Positions 26,417 to 35,670 are shown, counted from the first letter of the stretch. The stretch: 64,000 nt of DNA from JAAXVQ01 sp964604705 (GCA_964604705.1 CAZSAP010000005.1:124001-188000), one strand, 5' to 3'. Made by a program: numbers and translations. Notes: generated by a model from the sequence alone, not told the origin.

Positions 26417-27418
26417 ATGAGTATTAATGACTATAAGGATGTATGGGTATTTGCGGAGCAGCGTGAGGGCCAATTACACTCTGTCTCGTTTGAATTGTTG
26501 GGTGCCGGTCGCAAGTTGGCCGATGATCTCGGACAAAAGCTGGTGGCTGTCCTGTTGGGGCATAAGGAACGCGCTTTGGCCGATGAGCTCATTGCCTTTG
26601 GTGCGGACAAGGTGTTCTATGTGGATTCACCGGTGTTTGAGAAGTTCCAGGATGAACCGTATTCGCAAGCCTTGGGTGAATTGGCTCAGGAACATAAACC
26701 TGCGATTATTTTAGCGGGCGCTACTTCGATCGGCCGTTCCTTTGTTCCGCGTGTGGCTGCGCGTTTGCAGACCGGCATGACCGCCGATTGCACGGCCTTG
26801 GATATTGATCCGGAAACCAAGATTTTGTTGGGAACGCGTCCGGCTTACGGTGGCAACATCATGGCTACCATTGTGTGCCCGGAAAAACGTCCGCAAATGG
26901 CTACAGTTCGTCATAAGGTAATGAAACCTTTGGCCCGGGATGCAGCACGTAAAGGTGAGGTTGTTGAGAAGGCATTGACGGCCGAGCAGCTTACCTTGCG
27001 TGCCAAAGTTGTCAATACGGTCAAAGAAGTAGAGTCGACTTGCAATTTGGCGGAAGCGGACATTATTGTGACCGGCGGACGTGGCATTGGTTCCAAGGAA
27101 AATTTCTCCTTGGTGCGCGAATTGGCTTCGGCCATCGGTGGCGCGGTGGGAGCTTCGCGTGCCGCGGTGGATGCTGGCTGGATGGCGTATTCCCATCAAG
27201 TGGGGCAGACAGGGAAGACGGTATGCCCGAAGATCTATTTTGCTTTGGGTGTTTCCGGTGCGATTCAGCACTTGGCCGGCATGCAATCGTCGGACATTAT
27301 TATTGCGGTCAACAATAACCCCGATGCCGAGATTTTTAAAGTTGCAACCTATGGCATCGTGGGCGATGTAAACGAAGTGGTTCCGGAGTTAATCAAACAA
27401 TTTAAACATGGAGCCTAA
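26417..27418 (+). CDS. etfA: Electron transfer flavoprotein subunit alpha
   Basis: FAD-carrying partner of EtfB. I start at the ATG at 26417 (333 residues), with GAGGAGGAA 10-18 bases upstream, giving MSINDYKDVWVFAEQREG. The C-terminal FAD domain is clear: VTGGRGIGSKENFSLVRELA, GGAVGASRAAVDAGW, HQVGQTGKTVCPKIYFALGVSGAIQHLAGM and INNNPDAEIF-like VNNNPDAEIFKVATYGIVGD. There is no extra ferredoxin domain at the N-terminus, unlike some clostridial forms. It is followed 6 bases later by an unrelated exported protein. Confidence 0.95.
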   Translation: MSINDYKDVWVFAEQREGQLHSVSFELLGAGRKLADDLGQKLVAVLLGHKERALADELIAFGADKVFYVDSPVFEKFQDEPYSQALGELAQEHKPAIILAGATSIGRSFVPRVAARLQTGMTADCTALDIDPETKILLGTRPAYGGNIMATIVCPEKRPQMATVRHKVMKPLARDAARKGEVVEKALTAEQLTLRAKVVNTVKEVESTCNLAEADIIVTGGRGIGSKENFSLVRELASAIGGAVGASRAAVDAGWMAYSHQVGQTGKTVCPKIYFALGVSGAIQHLAGMQSSDIIIAVNNNPDAEIFKVATYGIVGDVNEVVPELIKQFKHGA

Positions 27419-27424
27419 CAACGA

Positions 27425-29713
27425 ATGAATACCGGGGAAGGCGAACATAGCCGAGCCCTGGTCGGTTGGATAGGGATGCTGTTACTGGCGTGGGCTGGTT
27501 TCGTATCCCATGCCCAGGTCATGGCGGCGGGAGTAGTGGAGTCGACTTCAGATTCCATCACTCCCGCCGTTCAATTTCATGTTGCCAACGCGGGTCTGGC
27601 CAAGGTGCCGACGCTGCGCAGGTTGATGGTTGCCCCTTTTTTGCCGAGCTCACAGTTTGCCTTTGCGTATTCACAGCCCCTGGTCTCAAATCTGATTTAT
27701 TCACCCACACATGCCGGAATGACAGGTAAGATTCTTTTGCCAGGACAACGGCAATTTCGCTCAGAGTTGGAATTCGAACTTATTCTGCAAGGTGAATCGC
27801 GAGCGCTGACGCCCGATGCTCCGGGTGTTTCTTTGACCGTGCTTGTGGGACCTGGGTGGATGGCCGAGGAGTGGGTTTGGCAAGACGGGTTGAGTTTGCG
27901 GCGGACATGTTTTCAGCCCACCCAAGGGATGGCTGTGGGGCAGCGCTTTTTGGTGCGTAATCGAACAGCCCATGCGCTAAGCGGGGTTCGCATTATGGCG
28001 CGTCTGAAGAATCCCGAAATCATAGGTGACGCGGCCAAGTCGGTGCGCTACGCTACGGATGATATTATTGCTGATCCTCGCAACGAAATTTTATATATCC
28101 ATGATCAGCAGACCTACGAAGAGAGTTGGATGGCTTTGGGCTGGGGACCTCAAGGCGGCTTCATGAGTGGCGGGGATTACGATCAGGGCGTTCGTTCGAG
28201 TCATGCTCGTGACCTCTTGGATGTCACCGTGAGGATGGAAACGCCTGCCTGCGATTTGTTCCCGGGGCAAAATCAAGAGGCTTTTTTTTGGACCGTCTGG
28301 GGATTTGAGCAAGAACAAGTGGTGCGTGATATGTCCCGCTTGCGTCAGGCAGCGGGTTTTGCAAGCTGGGAACAATCCAATCGTCAATTATATACCCAAG
28401 GGATTCAAATGGACTGTCGGGATCCCTATCTTACATTTCTGTTTTACAATTGCAAAGCGTGGGCACGTTGGCTAACTCGACGTGACTCAACTGGGACGAT
28501 TTTTGTTTTTTCACCCGGGGAGACCGAGCCGGTTGTGCCCGAATTGTTGCAGGTAGGGGGGGCTGGTTTTTTGGCCCTAGGTGAAACGCGGGAATTTCGT
28601 CAACAGCTGGAAAACTGGATGGACCAAAAATACGAGACGTCCGATGCCATCTACATGTTGTTGGCTTTTTCAAAATATTATCAATGGACGCATGATCATC
28701 GTTGGTTGGTGGACAATCAGATGCGTGTTGAAGAAATGTTGTCCACGATTGCGGAGTTGGATACCAACGGGGACGGACTTCCTGAAGTTAGGGATTCGGT
28801 GTTTTCGCGGGAAACATACCGAACAGATATGGATGGCGGGCGAATGCGTGTCCGTACGGCCCCTGCCCAGTATGTGCAAGTTTCAGCCGCCGCCATCGGC
28901 GCCTTGCGCCACGGGGCTTGGCTTTTAAAACAGATTGGAAACGAGAATCGTTTGAATGCAGCCCGGTATGCGTCCATGGCAGATGTCGGAAGCAGAACCT
29001 TGGATGATTATTTCTGGAATGGCGAATTAGGCAAACACGGTTTTTATTCGTCTGTACGGCTACCCGAGTCTGGAAGTATAGACGGACATCGACAAGCGGG
29101 AGTCTTGGAAGTGGTCAAACAGCATTTGTCTACGCCTGAAAAATCACAGAAGGTGTGGGGTGAATTATGGGATCGTCCCAGCTGGCGGACTCCTGAAGAG
29201 GCACTTCGCAGCATGCCGTCGGATGATCCGGATTTTTGTGGCGATCGTATAAGGAACCGAGGGAATGCGACCCTGAGTAGAACGCATGAACTTTTTCAAT
29301 GGGGACTAACCGAACCGGATACCGCGACGTATGTTTTGGAGCGGGTGCTACGTTATGCCCGTTATCGTGCGCAAGATCCGCGGTTTCTTGGTGGCTTAGT
29401 TGAAAATACAACTCTTGCAGGTACGGTTGATTTTCAAATGTTGAATTGGGTGGAACTTACTTTACGGGCTTTGACGGGTATTGATGTTTGCCAAGAAGGC
29501 CTGCGGATCTATGTACCCCTGTATAGACAAGATCTTGGAATTCGGATTCGGCAATTAAACTATCGAGGCACCCAGGTGGATGTTGAAGTACAAGGGCAGG
29601 GGACTCGGGGACGTATTTGGGTCAATGGGCAGGAATGGGAAGCGGGCAAATGCCTTACCGAATCGATTCTTTCCCGGAAAACGGTTAAAATTCGCATACA
29701 TCGGGAACCATGA
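27425..29713 (+). CDS. Exported six-hairpin glycosidase-like protein
   Basis: 762 residues with a signal peptide (WIGMLLLAWAGFVSHAQVMAAG). The N-terminal 270 residues are beta-rich and resemble the sandwich domain that precedes (alpha/alpha)6 toroid glycosidases. From about 300 on, the sequence is helical with motifs such as TRRDSTGTIFVFSPGE, IAELDTNGDGLPEVRD, TAPAQYVQVSAAAIGALR, TLDDYFWNGELGKHGF and a C-terminal beta part. This layout suits amylo-glucosidase, GH15 or phosphorylase-like six-hairpin proteins, but I cannot name a family or substrate. It starts 6 bases after etfA, with GGAGCC inside the etfA end as its only ribosome-binding candidate, so it may be co-transcribed by chance. Confidence 0.65.
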   Translation: MNTGEGEHSRALVGWIGMLLLAWAGFVSHAQVMAAGVVESTSDSITPAVQFHVANAGLAKVPTLRRLMVAPFLPSSQFAFAYSQPLVSNLIYSPTHAGMTGKILLPGQRQFRSELEFELILQGESRALTPDAPGVSLTVLVGPGWMAEEWVWQDGLSLRRTCFQPTQGMAVGQRFLVRNRTAHALSGVRIMARLKNPEIIGDAAKSVRYATDDIIADPRNEILYIHDQQTYEESWMALGWGPQGGFMSGGDYDQGVRSSHARDLLDVTVRMETPACDLFPGQNQEAFFWTVWGFEQEQVVRDMSRLRQAAGFASWEQSNRQLYTQGIQMDCRDPYLTFLFYNCKAWARWLTRRDSTGTIFVFSPGETEPVVPELLQVGGAGFLALGETREFRQQLENWMDQKYETSDAIYMLLAFSKYYQWTHDHRWLVDNQMRVEEMLSTIAELDTNGDGLPEVRDSVFSRETYRTDMDGGRMRVRTAPAQYVQVSAAAIGALRHGAWLLKQIGNENRLNAARYASMADVGSRTLDDYFWNGELGKHGFYSSVRLPESGSIDGHRQAGVLEVVKQHLSTPEKSQKVWGELWDRPSWRTPEEALRSMPSDDPDFCGDRIRNRGNATLSRTHELFQWGLTEPDTATYVLERVLRYARYRAQDPRFLGGLVENTTLAGTVDFQMLNWVELTLRALTGIDVCQEGLRIYVPLYRQDLGIRIRQLNYRGTQVDVEVQGQGTRGRIWVNGQEWEAGKCLTESILSRKTVKIRIHREP

Positions 29714-29739
29714 TCGTTTAAAAAACAATTTATCTTCGC

Positions 29740-29768
29740 TTGACAAGCGAGGATGAATTAGATAAAAT
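29740..29768 (+). promoter_or_regulatory. Sigma-70-type promoter for rpsO-pnp
   Basis: Consensus TTGACA (29740-29745), 17-base spacer, TAAAAT (29763-29768). It lies 67 bases upstream of rpsO, directly after the preceding gene. Confidence 0.72.
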
Positions 29769-29834
29769 CAATCATTTCTTAGTCGATTTATTGACGCATT
29801 TTTTGATTATTTTGTGAGAGGAGGTGTCCACACT

Positions 29835-30104
29835 ATGCCTATGTTGACGGAACGCAAGAAAGAGTTGATTGAAACCAATAAGACGCACACGAGTGATACG
29901 GGGTCCCCGGAGGTTCAGATTGCATTGCTTTCGGAACGGATTAATTATTTGACCGATCATTTCAAAACCCACGCTCGTGATCACCATTCACGTACCGGCC
30001 TGTTGATGTTGGTCAGTAAACGTCGTCGTCTCTTGGATTATCTGAAGAAACATCATGTGGCCCGCTATAAAGCCATCATTAACAAACTCAATCTACGCAA
30101 ATAG
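29835..30104 (+). CDS. rpsO: 30S ribosomal protein S15
   Basis: 89 residues, the standard length, from the ATG at 29835 with GAGAGGAGGTG 9 bases upstream. The family core is plain: HTSDTGSPEVQIALLSERINYLTDHF, HARDHHSRTGLLMLVSKRRRLLDYLKK and a basic C-terminus. S15 binds 16S rRNA helices 20-22. pnp follows, as in most bacteria. In E. coli S15 represses its own mRNA through a leader structure. I do not see that pseudoknot clearly here. Confidence 0.97.
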   Translation: MPMLTERKKELIETNKTHTSDTGSPEVQIALLSERINYLTDHFKTHARDHHSRTGLLMLVSKRRRLLDYLKKHHVARYKAIINKLNLRK

Positions 30105-30165
30105 TATCCTCAGGAAGTGAGCGGCTGGGGATACGTTGGGATCGGAAAGCTTAAGGAGGCTAACC

Positions 30166-32274
30166 TTGGAAGGTACTACAACTGTCACACGTGAGTTGGT
30201 TGGACGAACGCTAAGTATTACGACCGGACATGTCGCCCGTCAAGCTCATGGGTCGGTGACTGTGCAATACGGTGGAACGGTGGTTCTGGTTGCAGCGGTC
30301 TGCGCTCAGGATTTTCGTGAAGAAATTGATTTTTTGCCATTAACTGTTGAATATCGTGAACGTACGTATGCGGCAGGAAAGATACCCGGTGGTTTTTTTA
30401 AACGGGGAGGACGTCCAGGCGAAAAAGAAATTTTAACAGCGCGCTTAATTGATCGTGCAATACGTTCTCAAATGCCGAAAGGACTACGCAATGAGATTCA
30501 GATTCATGCGATGGTTCTTTCCACGGATTTAGAGAACAACTCCGATATATTGGCTTTGATCGGAGCTTCGGCAGCCATGGGACTCTCGGATGCGCCTATC
30601 AGCAATTTGGTGGGAGCTGCACGTATTGGACGCATCGATGGTAAATTTGTGGTCAACCCAACTTTCGAGCAGGTTACACGCAGCGAAGTTGACATCATCG
30701 TCGCAGGCAGTAAGGATGCGATTGTCATGGTTGAAGGTGAAGCCGAACAGATTTCCGAAGATCTCATGCTGGAAGCATTCCAGCTTGCCCACGAACATAT
30801 TCGTACGGTGATTGAAATTCAAGAAGAGATCGTCAAGAAGGCCGGAAAGGCCAAACGCGAAATTTCCTTGAAGAAAATCGATGAAGCGTTGGATCAGAAA
30901 ATTCGCTCCATGGCTGGGGACACTGTGCTTCAGGCTGTTCGCACTGAAGAAAAGCAGGCACGTATGACTGCGGTGGCCCAAGCTAAACAAAATGTACTGG
31001 AACGTTGCAAAACTGAGTTGGGTGAGACTGACTTTGCAGCCAAAGTTGGAGACATCAAATCTGTTTTGGATAAATTGGAAGTTGAAGCTGTACGCACCGA
31101 TATAGCGAAATTTGGACGCCGACCCGATGGACGTAAACTCACGGAAATTCGCCCAATTACTTGCGAAGTTCATGTGTTGCCCCGTCCGCACGGTTCGGCG
31201 CTGTTTACACGCGGACAAACCCAAGCCTTGGTGGTTACCACCTTAGGAACAGGTGCCGACGAACAGCTAATGGAACAATTGGAGCGGGAATATAAGAAAA
31301 ATTTTATGTTGTATTATAATTTTCCGTCCTTTTCAGTCGGAGAAGTTCGTCCGATTCGCTCTCCCGGTCGGCGTGAAATTGGTCATGGCATGTTGGCTGA
31401 GCGCGCAATCGCTCCAGTCATCCCCGAAAAAGATAAATTTGGCTATACCATTCAAGTGACCTCGGATATTTTAGAGTCCAACGGTTCTTCTTCCATGGCT
31501 ACGGTATGTGGTGCTTCTTTGTCCTTAATGGACGCTGGTGTGCCGATCAGCGCACCGGTAGCGGGTATTGCCATGGGGTTGATCAAACATGAAGATACCT
31601 TTCATGTTCTCTCGGATATTCAAGGCCTAGAAGATCATTTCGGTGATATGGATTTTAAAGTCGCGGGAACGGCTCAGGGAATCACGGCCATTCAGATGGA
31701 CATTAAAATTACGGGTCTTTCCCATGAACTCATGAAACGGGCACTGGATCAGGCGAAAGAAGGCCGGATGTTCATCCTTAACAAGATGAATCAGACGATT
31801 TCTCAGCCGAGTGCCGAACTTTCTGAATTTGCTCCTCGAATGGAATCGATTCAGATTGATCCGGAATACATCCGCGACATTATTGGCCCCGGTGGAAAGA
31901 TGATCAAGAAAATCACCGAGGAAACGGGAACTCAAATTGAGATCGAAGACAGTGGCAAGATCACAGTTGCAGCCCGTGATCCAAAATCCATGCAGGAAGC
32001 ATTTGATTGGATCCGTCGTTTGGCTCCGAATATCGAAGTTGGTCAAATATATAAAGGTGTTGTTAAAAAAATTATGGAATTTGGGGCGTTTGTTGAATTG
32101 GTCCCCAATAAAGATGGTTTGGTACATATTTCTCAATTAGCGGATTATCGTGTTAAGAAAGTGGAAGATGTCGTAAAAGAAGGCGATTTATTGGAAGTTA
32201 AGGTCATTGAGATAGACGCGAACGGTAAGATTCGTCTTTCGCATAAGGATGTTTTAAAAGATCGTCAACAATAA
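30166..32274 (+). CDS. pnp: Polyribonucleotide nucleotidyltransferase
   Basis: Phosphorolytic 3'-5' exoribonuclease of mRNA decay. I prefer the TTG at 30166 as start (702 residues), because TTAAGGAGG stands 6 bases before it. The frame itself is open from 30136. Two RNase PH-like domains (about 1-220 and 300-540) are separated by a helical linker. Motifs are VQYGGTVVLVAAV, GRPGEKEILTARLIDR, PRPHGSALFTRGQTQALV, SPGRREIGHGMLAERA and the catalytic-site DIQGLEDHFGDMDFKVAGT. A KH domain (IDPEYIRDIIGPGGKMIKKI) and an S1 domain (VGQIYKGVVKKIMEFGAFVE) complete it. Confidence 0.96.
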   Translation: MEGTTTVTRELVGRTLSITTGHVARQAHGSVTVQYGGTVVLVAAVCAQDFREEIDFLPLTVEYRERTYAAGKIPGGFFKRGGRPGEKEILTARLIDRAIRSQMPKGLRNEIQIHAMVLSTDLENNSDILALIGASAAMGLSDAPISNLVGAARIGRIDGKFVVNPTFEQVTRSEVDIIVAGSKDAIVMVEGEAEQISEDLMLEAFQLAHEHIRTVIEIQEEIVKKAGKAKREISLKKIDEALDQKIRSMAGDTVLQAVRTEEKQARMTAVAQAKQNVLERCKTELGETDFAAKVGDIKSVLDKLEVEAVRTDIAKFGRRPDGRKLTEIRPITCEVHVLPRPHGSALFTRGQTQALVVTTLGTGADEQLMEQLEREYKKNFMLYYNFPSFSVGEVRPIRSPGRREIGHGMLAERAIAPVIPEKDKFGYTIQVTSDILESNGSSSMATVCGASLSLMDAGVPISAPVAGIAMGLIKHEDTFHVLSDIQGLEDHFGDMDFKVAGTAQGITAIQMDIKITGLSHELMKRALDQAKEGRMFILNKMNQTISQPSAELSEFAPRMESIQIDPEYIRDIIGPGGKMIKKITEETGTQIEIEDSGKITVAARDPKSMQEAFDWIRRLAPNIEVGQIYKGVVKKIMEFGAFVELVPNKDGLVHISQLADYRVKKVEDVVKEGDLLEVKVIEIDANGKIRLSHKDVLKDRQQ

Positions 32275-32288
32275 ATCTCGTTCATAAT

Positions 32289-32336
32289 AAAAATAAAAAG
32301 AGCATAGCGAATTTCAGCTATGCTCTTTTTATTTTT
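32289..32336. terminator. Rho-independent terminator after pnp, 20-base perfect arms
   Basis: The arm at 32289-32308 (AAAAATAAAAAGAGCATAGC) is the exact complement of 32317-32336, with an 8-base loop. A-rich and T-rich ends make it usable in both directions. Confidence 0.92.
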
Positions 32337-32477
32337 ATAACTTGACTGTATAGTTAAATTAATATTTATTTTATTTGATCACTCTTCAGTAGTTTCATAA
32401 AATCCTGTATGGTTTGCCCATAAAAATAGACACTACATTTTAATGAAAATATATTTAACAAAAGGAGGAAAAAATAA

Positions 32478-32507
32478 TTGACGCAATAATTAATGAAGTT
32501 ATATAAT
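32478..32507 (+). promoter_or_regulatory. Promoter whose -10 sits 8 bases before the start codon at 32516
   Basis: TTGACG (32478-32483), 18-base spacer, TATAAT (32502-32507). Transcription would begin about at the ATG, giving a leaderless or nearly leaderless message. An unused AAAGGAGG lies at 32461-32468, too far upstream to serve that ATG. Confidence 0.6.
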
Positions 32508-32515
32508 CACCACCA

Positions 32516-33892
32516 ATGAAAAATGAATTTAGATCCTCAATTTTAGTAGTCGATGATGATCCCAGTGTCCGCGAAGCGTTACGTATTATGCTTCAGGACG
32601 ATTATCATCCTATTCCGGTAGCATCTGGTCTCGAAGCTTTGGAGAAAGTCCAAAAGCTTCCGGTGATTGATTTGGTATTGTTGGATATCAATATGCCAGA
32701 TGAAGATGGAATAGAGACACTGCGCAAAATTAAGGAATTCGATCCGAATCTAGAAGTTATTATGGTTACTGCCAATCGTACTGCCGAAGCAGCTATGAAA
32801 GCCATTAAGTTTGGGGCGTATGATTATGTTACCAAGCCGTTTGATATCAATGAACTGACGACTATCATAAATCGTGCACTGGAGAAACGCAACCTCACGC
32901 GCATGAATCAAGTATTGACCAAAGAAATTGATGGTTTGGTAGATTCGGAACTTATTGGAAAAAGTGCGGCCATGCAAACGATTTATTCTTTAATCGAAAA
33001 AGTGGCTGTTTCGGATAGTACGGTCTTGATCCACGGTGAAAGTGGAACAGGTAAGGAATTGGTGGCTCGTGCTTTACATAAAAAGGGGAATCGTTCCCAT
33101 CATCCCTTCGTGGCAGTAAATTGCGCAGCTATTCCTAGTGAATTAGTAGAAAGTGAATTTTTTGGTCATGAACGCGGTGCTTTTACTTCGGCCGTTGCCA
33201 GAAAAATCGGTAAATTTGAATTTGCTAATGGTGGTGTTATTTTTCTGGATGATGTCAGCGGATTATCGCTCCCGATTCAAGCCAAATTGCTTCGAGTACT
33301 TCAGGAAAAAGAGATTGTTCGAGTTGGTTCAAACGAAGTAATACCCGTGGATGTAAGGGTGATAGCTGCTACCAATGATGACTTGAAATTATTGATCAAA
33401 CAAAATCGGTTTCGTGAAGATTTGTACTATCGGTTGAAAGTGGTTCCGATTGAATTGCCGCCTTTGCGAGCACGACGCGAAGATATTCCATCGTTGGTTG
33501 AGCATTTTGTAAATAAAAATTGCGAGCGCCAACATAAGTCCATTAAACGCGTGGAGCCAGAAACGCTTAGTCTTTTAGGAAATTACAATTGGCCCGGGAA
33601 TGTTCGTGAACTTGAAAACCTGATCGAAATGCTTGTGTTGCTTGCTTCCGGTGAAACCATTACTATAAAGGATCTACCGGCCAATATACTCACGAATCAA
33701 ATCATTCCGGAATCTGTGGAATCATCCGAGGGGATCTCGTTAAAGAAGGCACGTCAGCAATTTGAACGTCAATTTATTTTAAGGGTTTTGGAAAAAGTTC
33801 GGTGGAATCAGACCAAGGCTGCAAAAGTCATGGGCATTCACCGGAACACGTTGATTTTAAAGATGGAAGAACTGGACATCCGTCGACAATAG
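32516..33892 (+). CDS. Sigma-54-dependent response regulator (NtrC family)
   Basis: Activates sigma-54 promoters when phosphorylated. It is 458 residues: an N-terminal receiver with the phospho-acceptor Asp57 in VLLDINMP, a central AAA+ domain with Walker A GESGTGKE, and the sigma-54 contact loop in the form GAFTSA instead of the usual GAFTGA. Walker B FLDDVSGL has Asp-Asp in place of the common Asp-Glu. ELPPLRARREDIPSL and NWPGNVRELENLIEML follow. A Fis-type helix-turn-helix lies near the end (NQTKAAKVMGIHRNTLILKM). No kinase is adjacent, and the membrane kinase at 36778 is a possible partner. There is no ribosome-binding site at the ATG, and a promoter -10 lies immediately upstream. Confidence 0.9.
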   Translation: MKNEFRSSILVVDDDPSVREALRIMLQDDYHPIPVASGLEALEKVQKLPVIDLVLLDINMPDEDGIETLRKIKEFDPNLEVIMVTANRTAEAAMKAIKFGAYDYVTKPFDINELTTIINRALEKRNLTRMNQVLTKEIDGLVDSELIGKSAAMQTIYSLIEKVAVSDSTVLIHGESGTGKELVARALHKKGNRSHHPFVAVNCAAIPSELVESEFFGHERGAFTSAVARKIGKFEFANGGVIFLDDVSGLSLPIQAKLLRVLQEKEIVRVGSNEVIPVDVRVIAATNDDLKLLIKQNRFREDLYYRLKVVPIELPPLRARREDIPSLVEHFVNKNCERQHKSIKRVEPETLSLLGNYNWPGNVRELENLIEMLVLLASGETITIKDLPANILTNQIIPESVESSEGISLKKARQQFERQFILRVLEKVRWNQTKAAKVMGIHRNTLILKMEELDIRRQ

Positions 33893-34042
33893 TATGGGTC
33901 TATGCAGTAGGGGGGAAACACCTGTTTAAAACCGCGTAACATGTTTGTATTGATTTATTATCCATCCTGCATTCCATTCACAAATTCCAATATCTTCAAA
34001 AGCGGGCCTGGTAACGATTTCTAATTCACTTTGTATTTATCT

Positions 34043-34080
34043 AAACCTCTGGAAAAAGCATAACCTTTTCAGAGGTTTTT
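34043..34080 (+). terminator. Terminator between the NtrC-type gene and the next response regulator
   Basis: AAACCTCTG (34043-34051) and CAGAGGTTT (34070-34078) pair exactly and are followed by TT and ATATTTT. The 280-base gap (33893-34172) holds this hairpin and no open frame that I can support. Confidence 0.75.
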
Positions 34081-34172
34081 ATATTTTGGTTTGTGGGGAG
34101 GTGAGTGCACACTTTTTTGGAGGAATTACGGCTATATACGAGCTCAGGCTCGATATTAAAGGAGGATTGATC

Positions 34173-34655
34173 ATGTCTAAAAAACAGATGTTAATCGTCG
34201 ACGACAACGATGCTTTGCGTGCTGCTTTGCAAACCGTATTTGAAGATGAGTTTGAATTGGCGTTCGCTGCAAGTGGAGAAGAAGCTTTGGAAAAATATCA
34301 TTCGCGTGTACCGGAAGTAGTGTTGATGGATTATAAAATGCCTGGGTTAAGTGGAGTAGAAACCATGCAACGCATGCAAGCACAAAATGAGGGTTCGCCC
34401 GTGGTTTTGATGTCCGCTTACGATGAAGCTCCGGTAGTGAGCCAGGCGTTTGAGTGTGGTGCGGCGGATTTTATTGGGAAACCTTTCGATGTTACACGCA
34501 TGCGCAAGGTTATTGATCGGGCGATTCAGAAATATCAAGCCCGAGTGGTTGGTTCTGCACCGGTTAATTCCAAGCGGGATTCAGGTCAACCCATTGTTAC
34601 TCAAATGGAAGTTGATGAGCTGATCGATCAGACATTGCGCATGGCGTGTGTTTGA
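34173..34655 (+). CDS. Single-domain response regulator
   Basis: 160 residues from the ATG at 34173, which has AAAGGAGGA 8 bases upstream. The longer frame from 34086 lacks family sequence. It is a receiver domain with the acidic pocket IVDDND, phospho-acceptor Asp53 in VLMDYKMPG, the switch Ser in LMSAYDE and Lys in GKPFDV. About 40 residues follow with no DNA-binding motif. It likely passes phosphate or binds a partner protein, possibly one of the kinases nearby. The next gene begins within 30 bases of its stop. Confidence 0.88.
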   Translation: MSKKQMLIVDDNDALRAALQTVFEDEFELAFAASGEEALEKYHSRVPEVVLMDYKMPGLSGVETMQRMQAQNEGSPVVLMSAYDEAPVVSQAFECGAADFIGKPFDVTRMRKVIDRAIQKYQARVVGSAPVNSKRDSGQPIVTQMEVDELIDQTLRMACV

Positions 34656-34681
34656 GAAAAAAGGAACAAATAGGGGGCGTT

Positions 34682-35581
34682 ATGAACACGGCAACAATGT
34701 TTCATTCCAGTGGGATACTCAAACATACGTTACAAAGAATTGAACCTGATTTAATGCCAGGTTTGATATTTGAGCATTCGTTACGAGATTGTTATTTTGC
34801 GAATAGTAAATTTTTTCAATTAAAGGGTGGATTTGAGGCAGAGGTCATCCATAAACCAGGTTACAAGTTTCTGAATGGAAATATGATTGGGCGTGTGGTG
34901 GAGGAGTTAGGTCCGGTTTTATTAGCTGCTTTTGGTAAAGAGGATATTGACAGTGATAAATTTCTTTCTGGAAATCGGTTTACTCGAGTTGCGGTTTGGG
35001 TTGATTGGCTTGTGGTCGTAAGGAAAAATAGGCGTCCGGTTGCTTTTAGTTCTGCAAGTATGATTCCTCCATTTCTAATGTATTTAAATGCTGCGATGGT
35101 ATTGCCTGAATTTCAGGTTACAGGTGTGGGGTTGGTGGCTAGTGCTTTACTTTGGAAAACAGCGGTAGAAGAGACTCGGAAAAAAGTAATGTTGGAACCG
35201 GATATAGTATGTCGGACTCACAATCGAAATGTTGCTAGCGTGCTTTTACATCTTTTAAAGGATGCTAAACTATCAACCGAAGCTTTAGATCTGAACTCGA
35301 AAAGGACCTTTGCTAAGGTTGCAAAATATTTGGGATGTGGTTACGATGAAGCGTCAGGGGTTTCGCGTAATGTATATCCTGATGAATTACCGAACGGAAG
35401 CAAAACGAACAATGTACGAATTAATGAAGCTTTTGAAAAAATCGGACCACAAGATGCATGCTATGTCATTGGACGGTTGGATGAATTATATACGGAAAAG
35501 CTGTTAGCTCGTCATGTACAAGGAAGTTCGGTTGAAGAATCGATAAGGAATTTAGCGACAGTTACACATAGTTTAAATTAA
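34682..35581 (+). CDS. Putative GNAT-fold acyltransferase-like protein, unknown role
   Basis: Not a family I can name. It is 299 residues from the ATG at 34682 (GGGGGCGTT upstream). Residues 100-195 read like a GNAT domain. A strand (TRVAVWVDWLVVVRKNRRPVAFSSA) is followed by YLNAAMVLPEF, then QVTGVG at 145-150, which fits the acyl-CoA-binding Q-x-x-G-x-G motif. RTHNRNV further on suits the usual T-x-N helix start. The flanks (1-95 and 200-299) are unassigned. The gene is AT-rich, like the two that follow. It lies between a receiver protein and a radical SAM gene, which suggests a small modification module under signalling control, but this is inference. Confidence 0.55.
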   Translation: MNTATMFHSSGILKHTLQRIEPDLMPGLIFEHSLRDCYFANSKFFQLKGGFEAEVIHKPGYKFLNGNMIGRVVEELGPVLLAAFGKEDIDSDKFLSGNRFTRVAVWVDWLVVVRKNRRPVAFSSASMIPPFLMYLNAAMVLPEFQVTGVGLVASALLWKTAVEETRKKVMLEPDIVCRTHNRNVASVLLHLLKDAKLSTEALDLNSKRTFAKVAKYLGCGYDEASGVSRNVYPDELPNGSKTNNVRINEAFEKIGPQDACYVIGRLDELYTEKLLARHVQGSSVEESIRNLATVTHSLN

Positions 35582-35670
35582 ATATCTTGTTTTATTAATG
35601 TTTTGTAAAACTAAAAAATAGTGATTACATTAATACGGGTACTTCAAGATCTGAGTAAATGGGTGAAAAT

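Noticed and set aside
30529..32136. Minus-strand frames of 231 and 169 codons opposite pnp
   Set aside because: Fully inside pnp, whose motifs are complete; no start signals.
33893..34172. Possible riboswitch or small RNA in the 280-base gap
   Set aside because: I compared it by eye with c-di-GMP-I and SRP RNA cores and found no match; only one terminator hairpin is supported.
34682..35581. Reading the GNAT-like protein as an exosortase-associated acyltransferase
   Set aside because: The sequence before the CoA motif does not resemble that family, and no exosortase or sorting-tag protein is in the window.
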